Shown in pieces: positions 36,709-44,646 of a stretch of DNA of 64,000 nucleotides. Source of the stretch: Symmachiella dynata. GTDB lineage: Bacteria > Planctomycetota > Planctomycetia > Planctomycetales > Planctomycetaceae. Below the pieces are notes generated by a model. It was not told the DNA's origin and made no database searches. It saw only the letters and a program-made list of their open reading frames with translations. The stretch covers positions 564,001 through 628,000 of the forward strand of contig NZ_CP036276.1 of assembly GCF_007747995.1 (NCBI RefSeq). Reading direction: 5' to 3'. The position numbers and the translations under genes are program-made. How positions within the stretch are numbered: the first letter of the stretch is position 1; each line of letters starts with the position of its first letter.

Positions 36709-36736
36709 AGATTATCAGACAATCAGGCAATGTCAA
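36709..36736 (-). promoter_or_regulatory. Candidate promoter and GntR-type operator for the regulator operon
   Basis: On the minus strand TTGACA (36736-36731) is followed 16 bp later by a weak TAATCT (36714-36709). The spacer contains the imperfect palindrome ATTGTCTGATAAT (36723-36711), whose two halves match at 5 of 6 positions per arm and which has the TTGT...AYAA form common among FCD-type operators. Confidence 0.5.
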
Positions 36737-36781
36737 GGATTCTGGTCCTGCAGGGGAACCGCTCTAAAAAGAGCAACTCGA

Positions 36782-36956
36782 CGATCCGGGAGGGCGAAGC
36801 TCCCGCTGAGCCGCGCGCAACCAACGACTTTCACCGCGTTAAAAAGACTGCAACGAACCTGAAATGTGATAGATCATGGAAGGTTGCGGCATCTCGATTT
36901 GGGGGATCATCTAACGGTAGACAGCGGCTCGGCGGGAGCCTCGCCCTCCCGGATCG
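36782..36956. repeat. Pair of 33-bp inverted repeats of the GGGAGGGCGA family
   Basis: The copy at 36782-36814 (cgatccgggagggcgaagct...) and the copy at 36924-36956 in opposite orientation agree at 31 of 33 positions and enclose 109 bp. Each copy has its own internal stem gggag/ctccc. A third copy is at 44162-44192. The enclosed sequence shows no gene. The right copy ends just before the stop codon of the gene at 36959. Confidence 0.7.
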
Positions 36957-36958
36957 GT

Positions 36959-37474
36959 TTATCGAACATTCGACGATGCACGGATCTCCCCCGGTTCGGT
37001 CATTGGCACAGACGCTGTGTGTGTCGCTTCCCAGACACGACGAAAACCGGCGACGTCGTCGTTTTTTAGTCCCCACTGGTATTGATACCAGCGCCCATTC
37101 TCTCCGCGCCAATGTAGTGTTGGGTACGAGCGGACCCAGGCCGGGGCTGCTTTCCATTCCAGTTGGACCGGCAGCGCGTCGGCTTCGCGGTCTAGGCGTT
37201 GGCAGCCGGGGCAGGTGAGGCGGAAGTCCTTGTAGGCGAATACTACCGGTTTGGATTCCGCTCTTTCGTGGGCGGCCGCTTCGCAACGGCAATCTAAGCC
37301 GCAGGTGCATTTGCCGCCGGAGCTGCAATGGCACGGCCCGACGACCGACCACGAGAGCGGCTCCTCACCGGCCACTTCTCGTGTCGACGGTCCGACGATC
37401 CGCCAGTTGAGCGGCTCATCCGCAGTGACTTGGGTGCAACACAATCCAATGAACAATAGAGTAAACGTTCGCAT
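36959..37474 (-). CDS. Exported Cys-rich thioredoxin-like protein
   Basis: Encodes 171 residues from ATG 37474, giving signal peptide MRTFTLLFIGLCCTQVTA; the frame is open further upstream into the preceding gene. Directly after the leader a motif is repeated: EPLNWRIVGP and EPLSWSVVGP. A cysteine cluster follows (CHCSSGGKCTCGLDCRC, about 50-66), which could bind metal. A thioredoxin/glutaredoxin-like part then has T-C-P-G-C (CxxC) and a WVRSYPTLHW strand with the cis-proline position. A redox or disulfide role outside the cytoplasm is likely. It begins 1 bp after the papain-like gene, so the two are coupled. Confidence 0.68.
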   Translation of the reverse strand: MRTFTLLFIGLCCTQVTADEPLNWRIVGPSTREVAGEEPLSWSVVGPCHCSSGGKCTCGLDCRCEAAAHERAESKPVVFAYKDFRLTCPGCQRLDREADALPVQLEWKAAPAWVRSYPTLHWRGENGRWYQYQWGLKNDDVAGFRRVWEATHTASVPMTEPGEIRASSNVR

Positions 37475-37475
37475 C

Positions 37476-38495
37476 TTACTGGTCTCCAATAATCCGAAAA
37501 TCCAATTCCTGTGATGGGAATCCCGCGAACGCGCTGAACGCAAACGAATCCCCTTGAGCGACGATGTACTCGACATCTTTTTCGCGAATCCAAAATCCTC
37601 CCGGCGGCGCATCGTCCGGCGGCGTGCCGTGCGCCGCTGCCCCCCAGGAGTTCAACACGTAGTAATACGGCTCACTGCCGGTTTGGCCGTCGTAACCGAT
37701 GATGCACATTTGATGATTCCATGTGCCGCGGCGCTCATTCACCAGTCGTCCATCGACCTCCCGCGGTTGCATCCGCCCGCCCCAATCCGAAGCAATCGTC
37801 ACCGGATACCCATTGCAAACCGCATCCCGCACATCCGCCGCCGAACGAACCGGAGCGACGGTCTGTACGGGGAACTGCTGCGCGAACTGTACGAATTCGT
37901 CCGGCGGTCCGCTGCGTCCCCATTTGCGCGCGACGCGACCATCGTACTCCGGCACCCCTGCGTGATCCGCCGGCAAGACCCCAAACCGCCGCGCCCCTTC
38001 GGCCGCCCACGCCCCGACGGATCCATCACCCGATATCCGCCCGTTGCCGATCAACACGCGGGAGACGCCGTAAAAATAGGGCGCGAACGAGGGATGAAAA
38101 GCACTGACCGGCGGTCCGCGGGCAATCTGTACGCATTGCAAATAATCGACCGCATTTTTCGCCCCCCAACTCACGCAATCTCCTACCTGCTGCGCTGTGT
38201 TGGGCAAGTGCTGCCCGTTGTTGATCGCTTTGACATAATCCCACAACCGCACGTTGGCCCGTTGGTTGTCTTGAGCGGCACCGACGATGCGAAACTTCGG
38301 CATCCCCGCCACAAGCGGCCGTGCCGCCCGTACCGCCGCGGGACCGGCCCAACCTTGGCGGACGGATTTGGGCGTGATCGTTACGTCGACGTCGACCGAC
38401 GTCGTGATCGAAATCGTCAGCCCGGCGACCGAAATTCCAATCGCCGCCGCAATCCCCGCCTTCCAACGCATGCTCAGTCCGTTGTTTTGATTCAT
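37476..38495 (-). CDS. Membrane-anchored papain-like (C1 family) cysteine peptidase
   Basis: Encodes 339 residues. A single hydrophobic helix at about 12-31 should anchor it. The papain-type active site reads Q103-V-G-D-C107-V-S-W, the catalytic histidine is His261 in WNHQMCIIGYD, and the asparagine is Asn282 in LNSWG, so the full catalytic set is present. The length between Cys and His (154 residues) fits C1 peptidases. There is no recognisable inhibitory propeptide. It lies in a three-gene leftward group of exported proteins (39401-36959). Confidence 0.82.
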   Translation of the reverse strand: MNQNNGLSMRWKAGIAAAIGISVAGLTISITTSVDVDVTITPKSVRQGWAGPAAVRAARPLVAGMPKFRIVGAAQDNQRANVRLWDYVKAINNGQHLPNTAQQVGDCVSWGAKNAVDYLQCVQIARGPPVSAFHPSFAPYFYGVSRVLIGNGRISGDGSVGAWAAEGARRFGVLPADHAGVPEYDGRVARKWGRSGPPDEFVQFAQQFPVQTVAPVRSAADVRDAVCNGYPVTIASDWGGRMQPREVDGRLVNERRGTWNHQMCIIGYDGQTGSEPYYYVLNSWGAAAHGTPPDDAPPGGFWIREKDVEYIVAQGDSFAFSAFAGFPSQELDFRIIGDQ

Positions 38496-38654
38496 GTGAC
38501 TTGTGTTTCAAATATGATGGCAATTGCTAGAGCAATAGACCGGTGAGAATTCAGTGGATTCATGTCGGAGGGCTGGATGTTCGAATTCTTACAAAGCTTC
38601 GCTGCGCACGACCGCAAGCGGTCGGTTTGGGAGGCGTGCTCTGGTGCGTAGTAT

Positions 38655-39401
38655 TTATTTGACAGCACGGAGACCAATCGCGATTTCCCGCAAGCAGACC
38701 GCCCAGTCGCCGGTTTGTGCCAATCGCCCCGCTTTATAAAGTTCTTGCAACTTCAAGCCGATTGATGTTCCCCATGGCGTCCAAGCGAGCATCGCTGTAC
38801 CCAGCGCCGCATTGTTGGCTGCCAAAATCGCCCGCAAAATCTCTTGTGGTTTCTTGAGTGTCCCCGCAGCAATCGAAGCGGCGACGGCGTCAGCCGCGTC
38901 AGCCAAGGCATGTGCCTGTCCCACGCGATTGGCCGAGTCGACCAATTGGGCCAAGTCGAACGCCAACTTTGCGATGCGAAACACACCATCCGGCACAGTG
39001 TCCGGTGCCGGAGCGGGCGGCGTTGGTGTCGGGGGATTTGGTGCGGGTGGTACGGGAGTGGGATTTGGCTCGTCGCCGATCGTCAATGTCCACTGCGCCT
39101 GATCAATTCCCTCAGCGGTGCTGCACGCCAAAAAAACGTGATACACGCCCGGCACGCTGGCAACAAGACATTTGCGCCCCTCTTCCAACACCAAGATCGT
39201 CGGTCGTCCACCCGGTAATTGCGGCGTCACGCTCCAGGCATAAAAGTCCGCCGCCGATTCCGAAGCATCCAGCACAAGAATATCGCCCGGCACTCCTCCG
39301 GTCGGCCCAGTCAGGATCGCTCGAGGCGGAGCCGCCATCGCCTGCGATATTATCCCCCACGTGCACATCACCACCACCACGACTCGGACAATCAATCGCA
39401 T
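38655..39401 (-). CDS. Exported protein with PKD-like domain and Pro-rich hinge
   Basis: Encodes 248 residues with signal peptide MRLIVRVVVVVMCTWGIISQ. Residues of about 24-110 read as an Ig/PKD-like fold (GVPGDILVLDASESAADFYAW, split at GGV; VYHVFLACS). A Pro/Thr hinge (PNPTPVPPAPNPPTPTPPAP, about 113-132) follows, then an all-helical C-terminal domain of about 110 residues rich in Ala (ALADAADAVAASIAAGTL). The order suggests a surface adaptor or binding protein. The helical domain is not a family I know. It lies upstream of the papain-like gene with a 159-bp gap. Confidence 0.65.
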   Translation of the reverse strand: MRLIVRVVVVVMCTWGIISQAMAAPPRAILTGPTGGVPGDILVLDASESAADFYAWSVTPQLPGGRPTILVLEEGRKCLVASVPGVYHVFLACSTAEGIDQAQWTLTIGDEPNPTPVPPAPNPPTPTPPAPAPDTVPDGVFRIAKLAFDLAQLVDSANRVGQAHALADAADAVAASIAAGTLKKPQEILRAILAANNAALGTAMLAWTPWGTSIGLKLQELYKAGRLAQTGDWAVCLREIAIGLRAVK

Positions 39402-39580
39402 GTCAGACCTTCTTGCACGACGAGATTTTTTACTAGACGCCTCACTCTATGCGGCTGAGGTTGCGCGGCGCCTGACTGCACCGGCCCAGTGATGGACGCC
39501 GGCGCGCATGGCGTGTTATGATTTGCAGACGGCCTTTCCGTGCTCGCGTACAATCCCCTCTCCGCGTAAGGCATTGCGAT

Positions 39581-40843
39581 ATGAAACCGCAGCCCCACGA
39601 TTTTCTCGCTCAGCACACATATCTCACGCGTCGGTTTTTCCTCCGCAGCGGCGCCGCCGGTTTGGCGGCGATGAGTACGTTGCCGTTATTTGCCAAGGCC
39701 GCCGAACGCGACCCTGCGCTGCAACAAGTGATCGATAATCTCGAAACGTGGCTGACGAAGCCGGATGACTTTCAGGACGTCTCCCGCGGTAATCCGCAAC
39801 CACATTCCCTCGACGAAGCCCGCCGCAAAGAAGTCGGATTGACGCGCGACACATGGTCGTTGGAAGTTGTGAGCGATCCCGAAAACAAAGCTCGGATTCG
39901 TAACCCGTTGACGAAAGAAAAAAACACCGCCTTCACGTTCAAAGATCTCATGCAACTGGCCGAGACGCATGCGGTCCGCTTTCCCAAAATCATGACCTGC
40001 CTCAACATCGGCTGCCCGTTGGGCAACGGGAATTGGGAAGGGGTGCCGCTGCGGGAAGTGCTCTGGTTGACCAAGCCAAGCAAGGATCTCCGCCGTGTCT
40101 TTTACGACGGATTCCATAACGACGATCCCAAACAGTTGTTCCGCAGTTCACTCCCGGTCGGCCGTGTGCTGGAGGATATGTACGGCTTGCCGCCGGTGAT
40201 TCTGTGCTACAAACTCAACGGACAATGGCTCTCGCCCGAGCGCGGCGCGCCGGTGCGGATGGTCGTTCCTGAGGCATATGGATTTAAGAGCATCAAATGG
40301 TTGTCGCACGTGTTTCTGTCAAACCGCGTGAACGCCAACGACACTTACGGTGAAAAAAACAACGACGTCGACAGCCCACTCAAAACGTTTTGCGAAACGA
40401 TCTCGCTGCCTAAAACTATCAAACCCGGGCAGCCGATCCCCGTCACCGGCTATGCGCAAGTCGGCATCTCGGGTCTGCAGAAGGTGCAGGTCTGGGTGCA
40501 AAATGACGACGAAGAGCGGGTCGCCGGGGATAAGTATTTCACTAAGGCTCCCTGGAGCGACGCGGAAATTCTTCCACCGCCCCAAAACTGGGGCGGCGAT
40601 ATCGCCGACAATCGTATCCCAGTACCCACGCAAGGCTTTGACCCGGAAACGGGACAACCGCAAACGTGGCCCCTGCGGCTGTCGAAAGCCCACTGGGCGG
40701 CGCTGTTACCGGGATTGCCGCCGGGGAAGTATACGTTCCGTTGTCGCACGATCGACGACAACGGCGCCGCTCAACCCATGCCCCGGCCGTTCATGAAATC
40801 GGGCCGCGCCGCCATTGATCAAGTCGGCTTCACAGTCGAATAG
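39581..40843 (+). CDS. Sulfite-oxidase-like molybdopterin protein with Tat leader
   Basis: Encodes 420 residues from ATG 39581 (AAGG 10 bases before it). The leader TRRFFLRSGAAGLAAMS is twin-arginine type, as expected for a cofactor-loaded exported enzyme. The core carries TWSLEVVSDP, FTFKDLMQL and the molybdenum-cysteine region MTCLNIGCPLGNGNWEGVPLRE (residues 138-159, given here by position with Cys140 and Cys145). Usual family members have C-x-G-N at this point; here two cysteines and an insertion are seen. RGAPVRMVVPEAYGFKSIKW is typical, followed by an Ig-like dimerisation domain. It probably oxidises sulfite or a small sulfur/oxygen substrate in the periplasm. Confidence 0.82.
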   Translation: MKPQPHDFLAQHTYLTRRFFLRSGAAGLAAMSTLPLFAKAAERDPALQQVIDNLETWLTKPDDFQDVSRGNPQPHSLDEARRKEVGLTRDTWSLEVVSDPENKARIRNPLTKEKNTAFTFKDLMQLAETHAVRFPKIMTCLNIGCPLGNGNWEGVPLREVLWLTKPSKDLRRVFYDGFHNDDPKQLFRSSLPVGRVLEDMYGLPPVILCYKLNGQWLSPERGAPVRMVVPEAYGFKSIKWLSHVFLSNRVNANDTYGEKNNDVDSPLKTFCETISLPKTIKPGQPIPVTGYAQVGISGLQKVQVWVQNDDEERVAGDKYFTKAPWSDAEILPPPQNWGGDIADNRIPVPTQGFDPETGQPQTWPLRLSKAHWAALLPGLPPGKYTFRCRTIDDNGAAQPMPRPFMKSGRAAIDQVGFTVE

Positions 40844-40863
40844 CTTGGCAGGCACGCTCTGAA

Positions 40864-42555
40864 TTATTCCGGCACCGGAGCGATGATGCGGGAGGCGTGT
40901 TCGCGGTTGTGGTGGATCGTGTTGACGGCACTCACGGCATCGTCGGGAAACTCGATGGTCAGCGGTTTTCCCGTTTGCGGATTCGGTTCGTACAACGGAG
41001 CGCCCGTGCTGGCGATGGTGACGCGGATGCGGTGTCCGGCATTGAAAATCTGACTCATCCAGCCCACCGGAAACGCGATTTTCGTTACTTCACCGGGTGT
41101 CATGAGTGTTTCGTGATCAAAGCCTTCGCGGTACCGCGCCCGCCAGGGATAATCGACAATCAAGATCGAACGTCCGTCGGGATAGACGTCGCTGATGCGG
41201 ACGATAAAGTCGGTGTCACGGGCTGTTGAAGAGACATACAACTCGGCCTGCACGCGGCCCGTCCATTCGACTGGTTTCGTCAGCGGTTCGGTTGTGAACG
41301 TGCGCACTTCGGCCTGTTCTTCAAAAGGCCGCGCATCGGTCGCGCCGGGAAAACCGCGGCCGGGAATTTGCATGGGGTGCAGCGGGTCGGACGTGTAACT
41401 GGTGGATCCCCCATCGGCGGGCGGTGCCGCTGCCGAGAGCTTGCCATCGGTTTGCAAAAACATTTCCACCGGTTTTGCGGGCGGCGGAAAATCTTTGGCA
41501 GTTCGCCAGACATTGCCCGGTGCGTCTCCCTCACCGAGTGCGCCCATCACGTAGTACCGCACCGTCGGATCTTGTTCGACGCCGTTCTCTTCGCCCTTGA
41601 GATAATGATTGAACCAGCGGACCATGTGTTCGCGCACCGGCCAAATCGCGTTTTTGGGATAAACCAATTGACCGACGCGATTGCCTTTGTTCAGCCGCCC
41701 ATGCAACCAAGGGCCGACAACCAATTGTTGTTTTCCCCGCGAGTTGGGGCCTCCCTGGTGTTGCCGTCCTTGAAAGCTGGCGATCGAGCCTTGATTCATA
41801 AAGTCGTACCAACTGCCAATCGTCATGCAGGGGACGTTCATCTTGTCGAAATGCCGCGTGCAGTCTTCGGCTTGCCAATATTCGTCATAGTGCGGATGGG
41901 CGAACCACTCGGCCAACAACCGCGCATTGTCCTCGGGGTCACGGCAAACGCCGGCCATGCCTTTGAATCGTTCCGGCCGTGTTGTCCCGCCGATACGATA
42001 CCCTTCTTCGAACAGGCTCAAACCGGTATCGGTCATGTATTGGCAAACCAGGTGCGGCGGCTCAGTGACGGCCAGATAATTCTGCGCGTACCCGCCTTGC
42101 GAACTCCCGAAGGTCCCAATTTTGCCGGTGCACCAATCTTGGTCCGCCAGCCATTCGCAACTGTCGTATCCGTCTTGTAATGCGCCCCATTGCAGCGCGC
42201 GATAGCCGACGTAGGTACCCTCGGAGAGATGTGTGCCGCGAAAATTCACCAGCGCCACAACAAATCCTTCGCTCGCCAGTTCCGCCGCCGCCTTCCGCGT
42301 CGAAGTTCCCTGCAAACCGCCGTAGCGTTGTTCGAACAGCGCCGGCCATGGGCCTTTGCCTGCTGGGATATATAAGTAGGCGGACAGTTTCTTTCCGTCG
42401 CGCATGGGAATCATCACATGTTTTTCACGGACATCGCCGAGATCGATTTTGTCTGCGGCTGCGATGCTGCCGATGAGCGTCAGCATCAGAATTGCTGTTG
42501 CGAAACCGTAAAGAGACAGGCAGCGAATGTTGAGCGGAATACTTCGTGGATGCAT
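40864..42555 (-). CDS. Exported CocE/NonD-family hydrolase (X-Pro dipeptidyl-peptidase-like)
   Basis: Encodes 563 residues from ATG 42555, which yields a leader CLSLYGFATAILMLTLIG; the open frame runs 28 codons further upstream to a GTG, and neither start has a good Shine-Dalgarno. The alpha/beta hydrolase core has GTFGSSQGGYAQ with the nucleophile Ser, a lid region, and MTIGSWYDFMNQG and GPWLHG. The C-terminal jelly-roll typical of this family is visible (VQAELYVSSTARDTDFIVRI, ending in NTIHHN). Members cleave cocaine-like esters, beta-lactams or X-Pro peptides; the substrate here is unknown. It converges on the molybdopterin gene with 20 bp between them. Confidence 0.85.
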   Translation of the reverse strand: MHPRSIPLNIRCLSLYGFATAILMLTLIGSIAAADKIDLGDVREKHVMIPMRDGKKLSAYLYIPAGKGPWPALFEQRYGGLQGTSTRKAAAELASEGFVVALVNFRGTHLSEGTYVGYRALQWGALQDGYDSCEWLADQDWCTGKIGTFGSSQGGYAQNYLAVTEPPHLVCQYMTDTGLSLFEEGYRIGGTTRPERFKGMAGVCRDPEDNARLLAEWFAHPHYDEYWQAEDCTRHFDKMNVPCMTIGSWYDFMNQGSIASFQGRQHQGGPNSRGKQQLVVGPWLHGRLNKGNRVGQLVYPKNAIWPVREHMVRWFNHYLKGEENGVEQDPTVRYYVMGALGEGDAPGNVWRTAKDFPPPAKPVEMFLQTDGKLSAAAPPADGGSTSYTSDPLHPMQIPGRGFPGATDARPFEEQAEVRTFTTEPLTKPVEWTGRVQAELYVSSTARDTDFIVRISDVYPDGRSILIVDYPWRARYREGFDHETLMTPGEVTKIAFPVGWMSQIFNAGHRIRVTIASTGAPLYEPNPQTGKPLTIEFPDDAVSAVNTIHHNREHASRIIAPVPE

Positions 42556-42747
42556 GGGAGGGCCAATCTTGCCGGCGGGGATGATCAATGAGATGTCTTC
42601 CAGCTTAAACGCGTTGCCGCATTGCGTCGAGTGAGTCACGGCTGTTTTACCGATTTCGCATTTGGCCGTGACATCTGGTCGCCGTTTGCCTATGAATTAC
42701 GCTGCACTACTTTTCCGCTACGCAGTACATGAAAGCCGCCGCCACCC

Positions 42748-43080
42748 ATGATTGCAATCACGCCTCCCCCGCGACCGATTTTCGAACCTGGGCAATTGGT
42801 ACAACATCGGCGATACGGCTATCGCGGCGTCGTTGTGGGTCGCGATGAAGCGTGTCAGGCGGACGCAGCTTGGTATGCCAACAACCAAACGCAGCCCGAC
42901 CGCGATCAACCGTGGTATCACGTGCTCGTCCACGGTTCGCTCACTTGCACGTACGCCGCTGCGGAGAACCTGATGGCAGACCCCAGCGGGCGGCCGATTG
43001 ATCATCCGATGGTGCCGCACTTTTTCAGCGAGTTCGTCGGAGGACATTATGTACGCAATGACGAACCATGGCCCGGATGA
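42748..43080 (+). CDS. hspQ: HspQ (hemimethylated-DNA-binding / YccV-like) protein
   Basis: Encodes 110 residues. The match to the HspQ pattern is strong over the whole length: FEPGQLVQHRRYGYRGVVVG, CQADAAWY, NQTQPDRDQPWYHVLVHG, PIDHPMVPHFFSEF and YVRNDEPWP. In gammaproteobacteria HspQ is a small heat-shock protein that binds hemimethylated DNA and acts as a specificity enhancer of Lon; the role in planctomycetes is not established. No Shine-Dalgarno is visible before ATG 42748. It stands alone between the CocE-type gene (divergent) and the Gfo/Idh/MocA gene (convergent, 7 bp). Confidence 0.88.
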   Translation: MIAITPPPRPIFEPGQLVQHRRYGYRGVVVGRDEACQADAAWYANNQTQPDRDQPWYHVLVHGSLTCTYAAAENLMADPSGRPIDHPMVPHFFSEFVGGHYVRNDEPWPG

Positions 43081-43087
43081 TGCCTCA

Positions 43088-44122
43088 TCAAACCTGGACC
43101 GTGCGTCCCGTAGCTGCCGCCTTGTAGATTGCGAATACCGTTTTCAAGGCGCGGAGACTGTCGGCATTGCTGATCGGCGGGTCGGTCATTTCGGCGCAGG
43201 CTTTGATAGCGGCATCGACGAACGGCGTATACCCGCGGGGTTGTTTCGAACCTTGCCACGTCTGCACTTCGCCCGCATGCGCGCCCTTAGCGGTGTACCA
43301 TGTGAGCGGTTCGTCTTTCATCGACTCCAGATGCAACCAGCCGCCCGAGCCCCAGATTTTTATGTGTGAGTTGTACCCCTTGTCGAGATAATACCCCGAG
43401 GTCAGCGTGCCGAGCGTTCCGTTGTCAAACTTCAGCGCCGCCGCGGCGGAGTCCTCCACATCGATCGATTGCCCGCCGACATTCGCCGTAAAACCGGCGA
43501 CCTCGGTCACGCTGGACTGCGTGATGTCCATCGCTAGATCGAGCCAATGGATGCCCAGCCATATCAAATGCCCGCCGCCCGCGCGATCTTTGTGCGCGAA
43601 CCATTGCTGCTGATACGATTCGCGCGTCAGCCGGGTTTGGTCGGCAACCAGGTGCATTTCCATTCCGTAGATTTTGCCGATGACTCCATTGGCGATCATC
43701 CGTCGTGCTGCGGCGATCTCGGGATTCAATCGGTTGGCCAATGCCAGCATCAAATTACGGTGCCCACTGTCCGCCTTATGCACGAGCGGTTCAAAATCTT
43801 CTACGCGGATGCAAGAGGGTTTTTCCGCAAACACATGGCAACCCGCTTCGAGGGCAGCATCGATCACCGGCGGCGCCAGCTTGGCTTCCATCGTCACCAA
43901 CACCATTCCCGGACGGTCGCGCTCCAGTAGCGTCTTGTGATCGGGATAGACCTGTGTGAGTTTGTCACCAAGAACTTTCCGCGCCTCTTTTTCCCAACGT
44001 CCGCCTGGATCGGCCAGGACCACTTCGCCGCACGCAGCGGACTTGGCCAACGCACTCAAATAAGCGGTGACATGGGCACCAGGGGCATGCGTGAGAAGTC
44101 CGACTTTAATGGCTTGGGGCAT
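43088..44122 (-). CDS. Gfo/Idh/MocA-family NAD(P)-dependent oxidoreductase
   Basis: Encodes 344 residues. The N-terminal Rossmann part reads KVGLLTHAPGAHVTAYLSAL, and the family's E-K-P element appears as CHVFAEKPSCI. The C-terminal substrate domain has HLIWLGIHWLDLAMDI, in which the GxHxxD residues act on a sugar hydroxyl. The usual GxGxxG is replaced by a less glycine-rich loop, which is common in planctomycete members. No signal peptide, so cytoplasmic; substrate probably a sugar or inositol. AAGG lies 10 bases before the ATG. Confidence 0.82.
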   Translation of the reverse strand: MPQAIKVGLLTHAPGAHVTAYLSALAKSAACGEVVLADPGGRWEKEARKVLGDKLTQVYPDHKTLLERDRPGMVLVTMEAKLAPPVIDAALEAGCHVFAEKPSCIRVEDFEPLVHKADSGHRNLMLALANRLNPEIAAARRMIANGVIGKIYGMEMHLVADQTRLTRESYQQQWFAHKDRAGGGHLIWLGIHWLDLAMDITQSSVTEVAGFTANVGGQSIDVEDSAAAALKFDNGTLGTLTSGYYLDKGYNSHIKIWGSGGWLHLESMKDEPLTWYTAKGAHAGEVQTWQGSKQPRGYTPFVDAAIKACAEMTDPPISNADSLRALKTVFAIYKAAATGRTVQV

Positions 44123-44646
44123 GGTGAATTGCCTTTTGATGTTGGCTTGTCAAACAGGTAGGCCGGGAGGGCGAAGCTCCTGCGGAGCCGCGTTTCAGAA
44201 AAAGTCTCACGCAAAGGCGCCAAGTACGCAAAAGAAAAAAACGAGCTTTGCGCGTTCGCGTGATACCTCCGCTCGTTATGAGTCTATCGTCCTGTTGAGA
44301 ATGCTTGAACCTCGCGAATTGCGTGCCATTTTCTCAGCATAGCGGCCGACAGAGCTGGTCGCAAATCTCGCGCGCCTATCTCAAAATTGAGTCCATCGGG
44401 ACGCCGTGGTCGTGTCTCTAAGGCACGGTTTTGTCTCATAACATCTCGCTTGCGCCGTTTAGAGACGAGGAGGGACGTCGACCTCCTTTTTTCATTTTTA
44501 AGATGACCTTTCATAGTAAAAATCACGGTTTCCGCACCATCGATAAGACGATAAACTCCCGCCCCCGCGCCACTGCGCGCATTTTATGCCGTCACCTACG
44601 TTGACGTGAGACCGTTTGCCAGGCAGCTATTGAAGGAAGAGACCGG
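44123..44646. other. Gene-free region with two dispersed repeats
   Basis: I see no supportable gene. 44162-44192 is the third copy of the GGGAGGGCGA-type palindromic repeat. 44206-44220 (ctcacgcaaaggcgc) is a second repeat type that reappears in reverse at 47161-47175. The right part is AT-richer and must hold the promoter of the flavoprotein gene at 44647. Confidence 0.5.

Noticed and set aside
37554-38546. A 330-codon plus-strand frame
   Set aside because: Arg/Pro-rich shadow of the papain-like peptidase gene, which has an intact catalytic set.
41368-42180. A 270-codon plus-strand frame
   Set aside because: Shadow of the CocE-type hydrolase.
44284-44526. An 80-codon minus-strand frame in the gap before the flavoprotein
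   Set aside because: Lys/Arg-rich, no Shine-Dalgarno and no recognisable feature.
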